Notes under the pieces: model-generated | What the model saw: only the letters and a program-made list of their open reading frames with translations | What the model was told of the DNA's origin: nothing | Database searches by the model: none | Program-made: the position numbers and the translations under genes | Shown here: positions 1 through 6,192 of the stretch, in pieces | How positions within the stretch are numbered: position 1 is the stretch's first letter | Layout of the letters: every line of letters begins with the position of its first letter | Origin: an uncultured Fibrobacterota bacterium | Lineage (GTDB): Bacteria; Fibrobacterota; Chitinivibrionia; Chitinivibrionales; CAIOZP01 | Direction of reading: 5' to 3' | DNA length: 7,960 nt | Assembly: GCA_903862805.1 (NCBI GenBank) | Contig: CAIOZP010000579.1 | Coordinates: forward strand, 1 to 7,960

Positions 1-126
1 ATTGACAGGTAAGCACTTTCAAAAGCAGTCGGTCATTAACCCAGTGAATTTTATGCACGCAAACAGATATGAATCGATATTGATAATAGTTCATTGAAAT
101 TATGTCTTGCCGATTTCGGTTTCTGC

Positions 127-221
127 TGTCTCCGGGGGGGTGACTTCGGGGCCGGTTTCGGCGAGACATCGAGATACGCCTTGTCGATCGTGTGTCTGTC
201 ATGTCTCCGGGGGGGTGGCTT
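127..221. repeat. Pair of G-rich 20-bp direct repeats
   Basis: The 20-mer at 127-146 and the one at 202-221 share 19 of 20 bases. Each has TGTCTCC followed by a run of seven G, then TG, R and CTT. They start 75 bp apart. Each copy is followed by a short GCCG...CGGC hairpin (151-162 and around 228-237), so the duplicated unit may be about 40 bp and has diverged outside the core. The spacing is a multiple of three, but the minus-strand reading frame through it (Pro/Arg/Lys-rich) resembles no family I know. No gene can be supported in 1-126. Confidence 0.7.
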
Positions 222-249
222 GATGGTGCCGGTCGGCAAGGCTTTTTTT
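178..249 (+). terminator. Rho-independent terminator with a long stem
   Basis: Bases 178-190 pair with 230-242 in a continuous 13-bp stem containing two G-U pairs. The stem is followed directly by seven T (243-249). The 39-nt loop carries the second copy of the G-rich repeat. The loop is long for a simple terminator, so this may be the 3' end of a structured RNA or of the transcript entering from the left. Bases 106-113 are an exact complement of 233-240 and could compete with this stem. The fold is read by eye. Confidence 0.55.
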
Positions 250-406
250 GCACATTATGACACATAAATTTTAAAAACTTTCCCCGTTTCTATGAAACCA
301 GTTTGTCAATATCATCGCATTTATTCCTGAGAATTCCGTGTGGAGCATCTGATATAGCCATGCGAATCGCTCTGTACCGATACTATGCCTTAAATTCGAC
401 ACATAA

Positions 407-841
407 TTACCAAAACGTTACAGCCGCGAATTGCCACATCTCCGTTCGGGATATTCTGCCGGACTGCCGCGTATTTACGAAATTGTCAGAGAACTTATTC
501 TCACCGCATGTTTGACAGAGATGACAATACAGTCAATCCACTTCGACAATCTGGTTATTCTTTGGAAAATTGGGATTCTGATCTTCGCCGGATTTTTTCA
601 GGCGGCACTCTCTCTTGTAAATTGGGCCTCGTCGATGATGATTCATCCGAATCTTCTGCCGCGAATGGATTTTTCGGAAGAGCTCCCGCGTGAATCGGCA
701 ACGCTTATAGCTGTTCCGGAGATGCTTTCAGATGTGAATTCGATAGCGGCTCTTCTCAACGCGATGAGATTCTTTTCATCGCGCCATGGATCGTGTCAGA
801 AATTTCATCATCCATTTCGTCATCCATTTCATCTGATTTGA
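407..841 (+). pseudogene. Remnant of cyclic beta-1,2-glucan synthase (NdvB/ChvB type)
   Basis: This open stretch carries a segment that I recognise from the cyclic beta-1,2-glucan synthase family, very large inner-membrane proteins (around 2,800 residues) that make periplasmic cyclic glucans. The recognisable order is a YEIVRELI...CLTEMTI stretch resembling the family's YRxxVExLA...SGLSE motif (about 470-530), one hydrophobic segment ending in SLVNWASS (about 560-640), then LPRMDFSEELPRESATLIAVP and LL...MRFFSSR, matching the family's LPRxDFSxGIP...TLVVVP and LExRFLANR pattern (about 655-785). The roughly 100 residues and further membrane segments normally between the first two parts are missing. 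After RFFSSR the frame runs into a 12-bp repeat and stops. There is no good start and none of the GT84 or GH94 catalytic regions. It is a decayed fragment; the family call rests on remembered motifs. Confidence 0.65.
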
Positions 842-990
842 AGGACGAACTTGATCATAATCTCACGCTTCAGCAAATCGTCAAACTCCGCAAAAAGTTA
901 TTGTCACTTGGAAGATGGCGTGGCCAAAATGGCAGGAAGCTGAAACTTATGGATGATCATCGGGAGCATTTTTATGGACGTTTTGATTGA
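694..990 (+). pseudogene. Second decayed coding fragment, possibly the same glucan synthase
   Basis: In the next frame, an open stretch without a convincing start encodes ILFIAPWIVS, a serine-rich linker made by the 12-bp repeat at 806-839, and a charged, helix-like tail containing LTLQQIVKLRKKLL and a terminal YGRFD. I do not recognise the tail firmly. The APW...TLxxIxxL pattern is reminiscent of internal parts of NdvB-type proteins, which would fit a large deletion plus frameshift in the gene represented upstream. It overlaps that fragment by about 150 bp in another frame. It could also be chance open sequence; it should not be read as an intact small gene. Confidence 0.3.
806..839. repeat. 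12-bp tandem repeat, about 2.8 copies
   Basis: The units are CATCATCCATTT at 806-817, CGTCATCCATTT at 818-829, and the partial copy CATCTGATTT at 830-839. In one frame this reads as a Ser/Ile run and in another as HPF repeats. It lies where the glucan-synthase similarity ends, consistent with slippage in unconstrained DNA. Confidence 0.8.
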
Positions 991-1206
991 GTAGGGATTA
1001 GCACAAAATTCTTGACGAATAACTGGCGGCGGGCAAAGTGTTACTGGATTGACATTACACTGTGGATCTCGTCTGTTCAAGTAGAGCAGAAAATCTGCAA
1101 CGATTCAGAACAAGATCAGGCTAATGCACAATCGATGAAAAGGTCAATGGGCTTTGAGAAATGATTTTTAATGGATGAAAATGCTTCCAGACTTTTCAGA
1201 CGGGAC

Positions 1207-1239
1207 AAAAATGAGGCTCAATGGTTTGCCGAAGCCTCA
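1207..1239 (-). terminator. Rho-independent terminator of fliN
   Basis: On the minus strand TGAGGCT (1239-1233) pairs with AGCCTCA (1218-1212) in a perfect 7-bp stem with a 14-nt loop, followed by five T (complement of 1211-1207). It starts 8 nt beyond the fliN stop codon, so it closes the minus-strand YIP1-fliN unit. Confidence 0.8.
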
Positions 1240-1246
1240 AACCAGA

Positions 1247-1507
1247 TCAGAGATGCTTGAATTTTTCGCGTTCGCCGTAGAGTGAACCGATACGGACTGC
1301 GAGACGGTCGTCAACAACCGTGATTTCGCCCTTCGCCAGAATCTTGCCGTCAATAAAAACGTCGATCGGCTCACCGGCCATGCGCTTTAGCTGCACAAGC
1401 TTCCCCTTCTTGAGGTTGAGAAGGTCGCGCACTGACATTCGTGTCTGACCAAGCTGAACCATGATCGGAAGCGGAACATCAAGCAGCATATTTATCGAAT
1501 TGGCCAT
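1247..1507 (-). CDS. fliN: Flagellar motor switch protein FliN, short form
   Basis: FliN is part of the C-ring at the cytoplasmic face of the flagellar basal body and works with FliM and FliG in torque generation and switching. The 86-residue product is essentially one SpoA/surface-presentation-of-antigens domain. Residues 8-75 carry the family pattern LDVPLPIMVQLG, then MSVRDLLNL, then AGEPIDVFIDGK and ITVVDDRLAVRIG. The start at 1507 is chosen because the domain begins directly after it and an AGGTG Shine-Dalgarno lies about 5 nt upstream; an upstream in-frame start would add 12 unlikely residues. Enterobacterial FliN is near 137 residues, so the N-terminal extension is absent here. Type III secretion C-ring homologues (SctQ C-terminal fragment) share the domain, but sequence and length fit FliN. 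No other flagellar gene is in the window. It lies 87 nt downstream of the YIP1 gene, in the same direction. Confidence 0.85.
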   Translation of the reverse strand: MANSINMLLDVPLPIMVQLGQTRMSVRDLLNLKKGKLVQLKRMAGEPIDVFIDGKILAKGEITVVDDRLAVRIGSLYGEREKFKHL

Positions 1508-1594
1508 TATACACCTACACTTTCTTATCGCGGTTTCCCGCAACGCGTCCTGTTTGCTCTATCGGGAGGAAGGAGGATTTTCTGAATAGGAAAA

Positions 1595-2323
1595 TCACAT
1601 TAGGCTGCTCAAAGCCATGAATGCCAATACACCCGCAAAAATCGCCAGGAAAAACACCATGATTATCATTACGCCGACAACGATCATCGGCAAAAGCAAC
1701 GCCACGGAAAGCTTCAACTTCCGCACTCCGTGAATATTGGAAATAGCGGCAATCCAGATAAAGACAGACCAGGTTGATGAAATGATCGGACCAAAAACCG
1801 GTATGATATTCAGAACATTTGGCGCCTGAACATAACACATTGCCTTGAAAGTCAGTCCGAAACTTCGGCGACAGGAACCGGTCATTTTCAAAATGAGCTG
1901 CGTGTAAAGCGTCGAGAAAAGAACCGTCAGCATGGTCATGAACGGTGCGGCTAAAATTACAAAACCTATACTTTTTCCACCAATGTGCGCGACAGATTCG
2001 TGGCCCTTTATGTGCGGGATCAGGGCAGCCGCCGTAACTCCTACGGTTCCGCAGGCAAGCGCGAAAAGCCATGCCGAATAGGAGTCGCTTCGTTCGCTGA
2101 GTTTTGAAAAGAAAAGCGAGGGCGAAAAAAGAATATCGCAGAAGATCGCAAGAAGGTTTGTCGCGGCTACAGCATTTGTTTCCTCATGGTTATGGTTTGC
2201 TGAAATGTGATTTGACTGTGCATCGGAAGAAACCGACGATGATATTGATGCTCCGCAAACAAAGCAGAACAGGTTTGAGGAGGATTCAGGAGATGCTGTT
2301 CCGCAACGCTGGCATATTGTCAT
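1595..2323 (-). CDS. YIP1-family membrane protein with N-terminal zinc ribbon
   Basis: The 242-residue product starts with a small zinc ribbon: Cys4-x2-Cys7 and Cys20-x2-Cys23, each second Cys followed by Gly. A Ser/Asn/His-rich linker follows. From about residue 65 there is a YIP1-type domain with four to five hydrophobic segments (near SYSAWLFALACGTVGVTAAA, SIGFVILAAPFMTMLTVLF, a long segment around NVLNIIPVFGPIISSTWSVF, and a final pair around VALLLPMIVVGVMIIMVF). The central PNVLNIIPVFGPIIS...HGVRKLK pattern is typical of bacterial YIP1 proteins: a re-entrant or short membrane segment with Pro and Gly, then an HG turn. The start at 2323 places the ribbon at the very N-terminus; the longer open frame back to 2464 adds residues without family character. 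The role of bacterial YIP1 proteins is unknown. It precedes fliN on the same strand, but a functional link is not implied. Confidence 0.8.
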   Translation of the reverse strand: MTICQRCGTASPESSSNLFCFVCGASISSSVSSDAQSNHISANHNHEETNAVAATNLLAIFCDILFSPSLFFSKLSERSDSYSAWLFALACGTVGVTAAALIPHIKGHESVAHIGGKSIGFVILAAPFMTMLTVLFSTLYTQLILKMTGSCRRSFGLTFKAMCYVQAPNVLNIIPVFGPIISSTWSVFIWIAAISNIHGVRKLKLSVALLLPMIVVGVMIIMVFFLAIFAGVLAFMALSSLM

Positions 2324-2617
2324 GTTTAGTATCCGAAAATTTGAAAAAACCGCCATGCCCGACAGATACTTCAAAAGTGTCAGATCTCTTCGGGAAGTTA
2401 TGCTCCCGCCATTTCTGACACCGTCGGCTGTCCGAATATACGTGATAAAAATTCCGATTACCAAAAAATCACAGAAACATACGCCACCTTACAAACATTC
2501 ATGGAAGATCCGAAGCCGCTTTTCGTCGAACACTGCCAAGTAGTTTCGAGTTTTGACATTATAAAGCCCGAAGTTACGGCGCTCTTTGTCTAATGTCCAT
2601 TTTCTTCTCTTACTCCC
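2324..2617. other. Intergenic region between the YIP1 gene and tRNA-Pro
   Basis: About 290 bases with no gene I can support. It must hold the minus-strand promoter for the YIP1-fliN unit. A weak candidate is TATATT (complement of 2435-2440) with TTGGTA 18 nt upstream (complement of 2459-2464). Open frames here on the plus strand are short, without family resemblance, and partly antisense to the YIP1 gene. Confidence 0.4.
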
Positions 2618-2646
2618 TTGATATAAAGTGCCGAATCACTTATATT
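2618..2646 (+). promoter_or_regulatory. Sigma70-type promoter of tRNA-Pro
   Basis: TTGATA (2618-2623), a 17-nt spacer and TATATT (2641-2646) give near-consensus -35 and -10 boxes. Transcription would start around 2652-2654, about five bases before the mature tRNA 5' end at 2658. This is the only strong promoter visible upstream of the plus-strand operon. Confidence 0.75.
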
Positions 2647-2657
2647 ACACACCGCAT

Positions 2658-2731
2658 CGGAGTGTAGCGCAGCCTGGTAGCGCACCACGTTCGGGACGTG
2701 GGGGCCGGAGGTTCAAATCCTCTCACTCCGA
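2658..2731 (+). tRNA. tRNA-Pro (anticodon CGG)
   Basis: The 74-nt cloverleaf is complete. The acceptor stem CGGAGTG (2658-2664) pairs perfectly with CACTCCG (2724-2730), with discriminator A2731. The D arm has AGCCTGGTAG. The anticodon stem CCACG/CGTGG encloses loop TTCGGGA with anticodon CGG at 2692-2694, reading the proline codon CCG. The T arm has GGAGG-TTCAAAT-CCTCT. The overall sequence closely resembles E. coli proK. The CCA end is not encoded (TAT follows), so it must be added by a CCA-adding enzyme. It has its own promoter upstream and a terminator 20 nt downstream. Confidence 0.97.
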
Positions 2732-2750
2732 TATCCTTTGCAAATACAGG

Positions 2751-2781
2751 CAGCCGATCCGAAAGGTTCGGCTGTTTTTTT
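2751..2781 (+). terminator. Rho-independent terminator after tRNA-Pro
   Basis: CAGCCGATCC (2751-2760), loop GAAA, and GGTTCGGCTG (2765-2774) form a 10-bp stem with one T-T mismatch, followed by seven T (2775-2781). It ends only 11 nt before the proposed start of the creatininase-like gene, so it sits in what would be that operon's leader and may act as an attenuator for read-through from the tRNA promoter. Confidence 0.85.
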
Positions 2782-2792
2782 GGGGCGAAATC

Positions 2793-3551
2793 TTGCATAG
2801 ACTTGCGGAACTCAGCCACAGTGAACTCGAAAAAATCATGGCATCGAACCCGATGCTCGTACTTCCACTTGCAGCAAACGAACCAATCGGAAATCTTCCT
2901 TTAGGAACCGTAAACACTGCGGCAGTCGCAGTCGCCGAGGCTGTTGCCGCGAAGATGCAGGCCGTGTGTATGCCGGTGTTCAGCTACGGATTCGCCGTTC
3001 CGTTCAAGGCATTCGGGGGTGCATGCGGACTTCATGCGACCACGCTCGAATCGGCACTCTGTGGAATCGCGGCAGATGCCTCGATGTGGGGAGCAAAATT
3101 CATTGCCGTCATCGACGCAACTTCCTTTTCATCCGACATGTTGCTCGCATCTGTCAAGCGGATCAACGGGCTCATTCATGGAAAGATCAAGGCCGCTTCC
3201 GTTTCGTGGACTATAGACAAAAGTCTTCGCAAGATCATCTCAAGAAGTTCTTCCATTGATGAACCGCTTCGCATTGAAGCCGCGATCACGGCCATTGCTT
3301 CGACGATCATTCCCGATCTGACAAACGAAAACGATCCGCTTAAACAGTCGCCGGAAAAAGCCCTGATAAAAAGCTGGAACAAGCGCGGACGCGATCCAGA
3401 ACAGTTCCGCAAATTTTTCGCCGACTCTCGCACCGGAACTGTCCCGGCGATCGCCGACAAAGATCTCGGTATAAAACTCATTGAAGCAATCTCCGACGGA
3501 TGCATTGCGCAAATAAAAATTTCCGCTAAGAAAGCCGGTATAGAACTGTGA
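2793..3551 (+). CDS. Creatininase-family protein, probably catalytically inactive
   Basis: The 252-residue product has the full layout of the creatininase amidohydrolase fold: LxELSxxELEKIM (residues 4-16), VLPLAANEPIGNLPLGT (23-39), PVFSYGF (61-67), the TTLESALCGIA helix (83-93), WGAKFIAVID (99-108), and the C-terminal FFADSRTGTVPAIADKDLGIKLIE. Active members bind two metals through ExHG, the D of LPLxTD, and H/E of NGHxxN. Here ExHG reads EPIG (only Glu30 kept), TD reads TV (39-40), and NGHxxN is replaced by a DATSFSS segment (108-114). Four of five usual ligands therefore look lost, so amidohydrolase activity is unlikely. The TTG start is chosen because the first 16 residues match the family's N-terminus and GGGGCGA lies just upstream; the alternative is ATG at 2838 (237 residues). 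The stop overlaps the next gene by 4 nt (GTGA). A scaffold or regulatory role with the M16 pair is inference. Confidence 0.8.
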   Translation: MHRLAELSHSELEKIMASNPMLVLPLAANEPIGNLPLGTVNTAAVAVAEAVAAKMQAVCMPVFSYGFAVPFKAFGGACGLHATTLESALCGIAADASMWGAKFIAVIDATSFSSDMLLASVKRINGLIHGKIKAASVSWTIDKSLRKIISRSSSIDEPLRIEAAITAIASTIIPDLTNENDPLKQSPEKALIKSWNKRGRDPEQFRKFFADSRTGTVPAIADKDLGIKLIEAISDGCIAQIKISAKKAGIEL

Positions 3552-4861
3552 TTTCCAGTTCAGACATCAACCATAAAATTCTGTCCAACGGACTTGAACT
3601 GCTGTGGCTTCGCATGAGCGAGGCGCCTGTTGTAGCCGTGCAGGTCTGGTATCGTGCAGGCAGTTCCTGCGAGAGCGAAAACAAACGCGGTATTGCTCAC
3701 ATTGTCGAGCACATGATGTTTCGCGGATCGGCACGCTTTGCTTCCGAAGAACATACGCGCCGCATTGCAAATATTGGCGGACATTGCAACGCCTTCACCG
3801 CCGAAGATGCGGCGGCGTACATCAATGCTGTTCCGGCGGAAAACCTTGAACTGCTTCTTGAGCTCGAAGCCGATCGCATGCACGGACTCGCATCCGACAA
3901 GGAAACATTCGAGACCGAACGAAAGGTAATCGTCGAGGAATATCATCAGTACATGAACAATCCGGTCGGGCGTTCGTTCCTCGAATACCGCTCGATTTTT
4001 TTCGACAAAACTCCGTACCAGGTCTCGCCGCTCGGACGTATCGAAAACATCATGTCGGTCACTCACGAAGATATTCTGGCGTATCACAGTGCGCATTATT
4101 CTCCGGCAAACGCCGTGCTCGCAATTGCCGGAGACATTCCTCCCGACGATGAATTCCTTGACAAAGTGGCAAAACATTTCGCGTCGATTCCAGCAGGTAC
4201 GGCGCTTTCTACAGCGACATCGGCATTTGTTTTGAACAAGCCAGAGCAGAATCTAATTCATCGCCGTATCACGTTTGATGTGCCGATTCTATTAGCCGGA
4301 TACGCTGCGCCATCAGCTTCACATCCCGATACCATGGCGCTTGACGTAGCGGGAATGGTTCTCACTCACGGAGAAACATCGCGGCTAAATCGCGAGATCG
4401 TGCGCAAGAAACAGATCGCGATAATGGCTGGCGGCACAAACAATTTTCTGCGCCATGCAGGCATGACAATGTTCTTCGCCATTCATACTCCCGATGTTTC
4501 AGGAAAGAAAATGCTCGATGCACTTGCATCTGAGGTGGAACATCTTGCGGGCGGGGTGTCCGAAGAGGAAATTGACAAAACGCGACTTGCAGCACTCACG
4601 TCGCGACTGTTTGATACCGGCAGCGCCGAGCTTGTCTGTCAGAGCATCGCCCGCGCCCATGTGATCGACGGTGATTACTCGGCATGGTTCCGCAGACTCG
4701 AACGGCTGGCGGCACTTGACGCCAAAGCAGTTGCCGATGCAGCCGCACGCTGGTGGAACCCTCAGAACCGCTTCGTACTTCAACTCGAACCGGAGCGTAT
4801 GAACATACCAGCCTACTTTATGGGCCTCGCACGCCGCTTCATTCCACGAGGTGCATCATGA
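3548..4861 (+). CDS. M16B zinc metallopeptidase, catalytic subunit
   Basis: This 437-residue protein is an M16B (mitochondrial-processing-peptidase/PqqF-like) protease that cleaves peptides inside a clam-shell chamber. The inverted zinc motif is intact: His51-x-x-Glu54-His55 in GIAHIVEHMMFRG, with the third ligand Glu131 at the expected distance (76 residues after His55) in ERKVIVEEYHQ. The flanking family pattern is also present: NGLELLW, VWYRAGS, GGHCNAFTAEDAAAY, and the mid-protein AHYSPANAVLAIAGD. Its C-terminal half keeps the fold (HGETSRLNREIVRKK) but lacks the Arg/Tyr substrate-binding pair, as usual for catalytic partners in two-gene M16B systems. There is no signal peptide, so it is probably cytoplasmic. 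GTG is chosen because the 4-nt overlap with the upstream stop implies translational coupling. The length is typical of M16B subunits. Its partner is encoded immediately downstream. The substrate is unknown. Confidence 0.93.
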   Translation: MISSSDINHKILSNGLELLWLRMSEAPVVAVQVWYRAGSSCESENKRGIAHIVEHMMFRGSARFASEEHTRRIANIGGHCNAFTAEDAAAYINAVPAENLELLLELEADRMHGLASDKETFETERKVIVEEYHQYMNNPVGRSFLEYRSIFFDKTPYQVSPLGRIENIMSVTHEDILAYHSAHYSPANAVLAIAGDIPPDDEFLDKVAKHFASIPAGTALSTATSAFVLNKPEQNLIHRRITFDVPILLAGYAAPSASHPDTMALDVAGMVLTHGETSRLNREIVRKKQIAIMAGGTNNFLRHAGMTMFFAIHTPDVSGKKMLDALASEVEHLAGGVSEEEIDKTRLAALTSRLFDTGSAELVCQSIARAHVIDGDYSAWFRRLERLAALDAKAVADAAARWWNPQNRFVLQLEPERMNIPAYFMGLARRFIPRGAS

Positions 4862-6189
4862 ACCGCTGTCAGCTTCTGCCGCAATATACCGAAGAAATTC
4901 TAAGCAATAACCTGCATGTAATCTGGATCGAAGATCGCAGTCGTCCTGCCGCGATTTTTTCGATTCAGTTTCCATCTGGCGGACTTCACGAGAAGCGCGG
5001 ATACGAAGGAATAGCCGAGCTTGCATCGGCGTTGGCGCCGCTTTCGGGCGGCAACGGGCCGGGGTCTTTCCCGTATGTAATCGAGCATAACGGAGCTGAA
5101 CTGTCGAGCGATCTGTCGGGCGAGTATCTACGTTACACGGTTCGTATGCGCCAAGCGGCCATAGGCGAAATTGTTCCGGCGACATGGCGTATGGCAACCT
5201 CACCGGTGTTTTCGAAAAACGATTTCCGCCGGTTGCGCAGTGAAATGCAGACATCGATCATGACCGAAAGTGCCGAGCCTTCTGTATCGGGGCAGAAACA
5301 TTTTCAATGCGAGCTTTACGGCGACACCGCTGCCGGAAGGCATCCGTGCCGCCCTTCCCTTTCGTTAATCAAACAAGCTGATATATGTTCGTGGCAAAGC
5401 GTGAACATGGTTCCAAACGGAGCGGTCGCAATCCTCGCCGCAGATATGCCACTTGACGAAATGCGAAATTCTTTCGGGCCGCTTTTCGCATCTGTAAAGA
5501 GTGAAGCTGCGACTCATGAAAAGATCGTGCTGAACGACAACAAAAACGGGGCAATCCGGCTTGTAGATAATCCGACACTTACACAAACTTCGCTGTTCAT
5601 CGGCCATCAGGCGCCGGGCGAAACCCACGAAGATCATCTTCCCCTGAGCTTTGCCAATTACATACTTGGCGGTGGAACTTTTCAGAGCCGCCTGATGACG
5701 GTGCTTCGAAGTCGCCTCGGAAAGACCTACGGAATCGGATCGCGAATTTCATGCGCCCGTGCCCACGGCGCGTTCAGCATCCAGACCACGACCATTTCAG
5801 AAAGCCTTCCGGAAGTTCTCGATGCAATTTTCGGCGTATATCGCGAGTTCCACGAAAAGGGAATAACGCAAAAAGAGCTCGATGAAGCTCGCGGATTCGC
5901 AACCGGTCATCTTGCCTTCGACGTTGAAAACCTTTCAGCCAAGATTGACAAGCTTCAAATGATAAGTTTCCTCGGTCGCGACAGGGAATGGTTCGAATCT
6001 CTTCCGGAACGCTTCGCCGCTTTAACAACAGATGGAATAAACGCTGCAATCCGTCGCCATCTGTCAAGGGAACGCTTCACGATCTGCGCCGTCGGCAAAG
6101 CTGCACAGATCAAGCCGGCTCTTGAGAAATACGGCAATCCTGCGGTGCTTAATTTTCGTGCTCCGATTGTTCCATCCACCGGCAGGTGA
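4858..6189 (+). CDS. M16B peptidase-like protein, non-catalytic partner subunit
   Basis: The 443-residue protein has the M16 fold but a dead zinc site. The position of HxxEH is occupied by Glu54-Leu-Ala-Ser-Ala58 in GYEGIAELASALAPLSGG, so His, Glu and His are all replaced. Its C-terminal domain keeps the Arg284...Tyr291 pair in SRLMTVLRSRLGKTYGIGS (7 residues apart), the substrate-binding R/Y signature of the inactive subunit in bacterial M16B heterodimers. It should pair with the HxxEH protein encoded directly upstream, forming a heterodimer like mitochondrial processing peptidase. ATG 4858 is chosen over earlier in-frame starts because it overlaps the upstream stop as ATGA and has GAGGTG 4 nt upstream. 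There is no signal peptide or membrane segment. The downstream folK starts 3 nt after its stop. Confidence 0.92.
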   Translation: MNRCQLLPQYTEEILSNNLHVIWIEDRSRPAAIFSIQFPSGGLHEKRGYEGIAELASALAPLSGGNGPGSFPYVIEHNGAELSSDLSGEYLRYTVRMRQAAIGEIVPATWRMATSPVFSKNDFRRLRSEMQTSIMTESAEPSVSGQKHFQCELYGDTAAGRHPCRPSLSLIKQADICSWQSVNMVPNGAVAILAADMPLDEMRNSFGPLFASVKSEAATHEKIVLNDNKNGAIRLVDNPTLTQTSLFIGHQAPGETHEDHLPLSFANYILGGGTFQSRLMTVLRSRLGKTYGIGSRISCARAHGAFSIQTTTISESLPEVLDAIFGVYREFHEKGITQKELDEARGFATGHLAFDVENLSAKIDKLQMISFLGRDREWFESLPERFAALTTDGINAAIRRHLSRERFTICAVGKAAQIKPALEKYGNPAVLNFRAPIVPSTGR

Positions 6190-6192
6190 TCA

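Noticed and set aside
51..239. Minus-strand open frame, Pro/Arg/Lys-rich, 62 codons
   Set aside because: Its repeated PPRR pattern comes from the G-rich DNA repeats; no family resemblance, and it lies across a terminator-like structure.
303..515. Plus-strand open frame of 70 codons before the glucan-synthase remnant
   Set aside because: No recognisable motif and no convincing ribosome binding site; it overlaps the remnant in a different frame.
1515..2072. Long minus-strand open frame of 185 codons
   Set aside because: Shadow of the YIP1 gene in another frame; Cys/His/Arg-rich noise while the YIP1 frame shows clear membrane segments.
2104..2418. Plus-strand open frame of 104 codons opposite the YIP1 gene
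   Set aside because: Antisense shadow; Lys/Arg-rich with no family pattern.
3560..4177. Minus-strand open frame of 205 codons inside the M16 gene
   Set aside because: Antisense of a clearly coding M16 peptidase; no independent domain.
4753..4857. Upstream extension of the second M16 subunit from the first in-frame ATG
   Set aside because: It would overlap 100 nt of the preceding gene; the ATGA overlap and GAGGTG site support ATG 4858.
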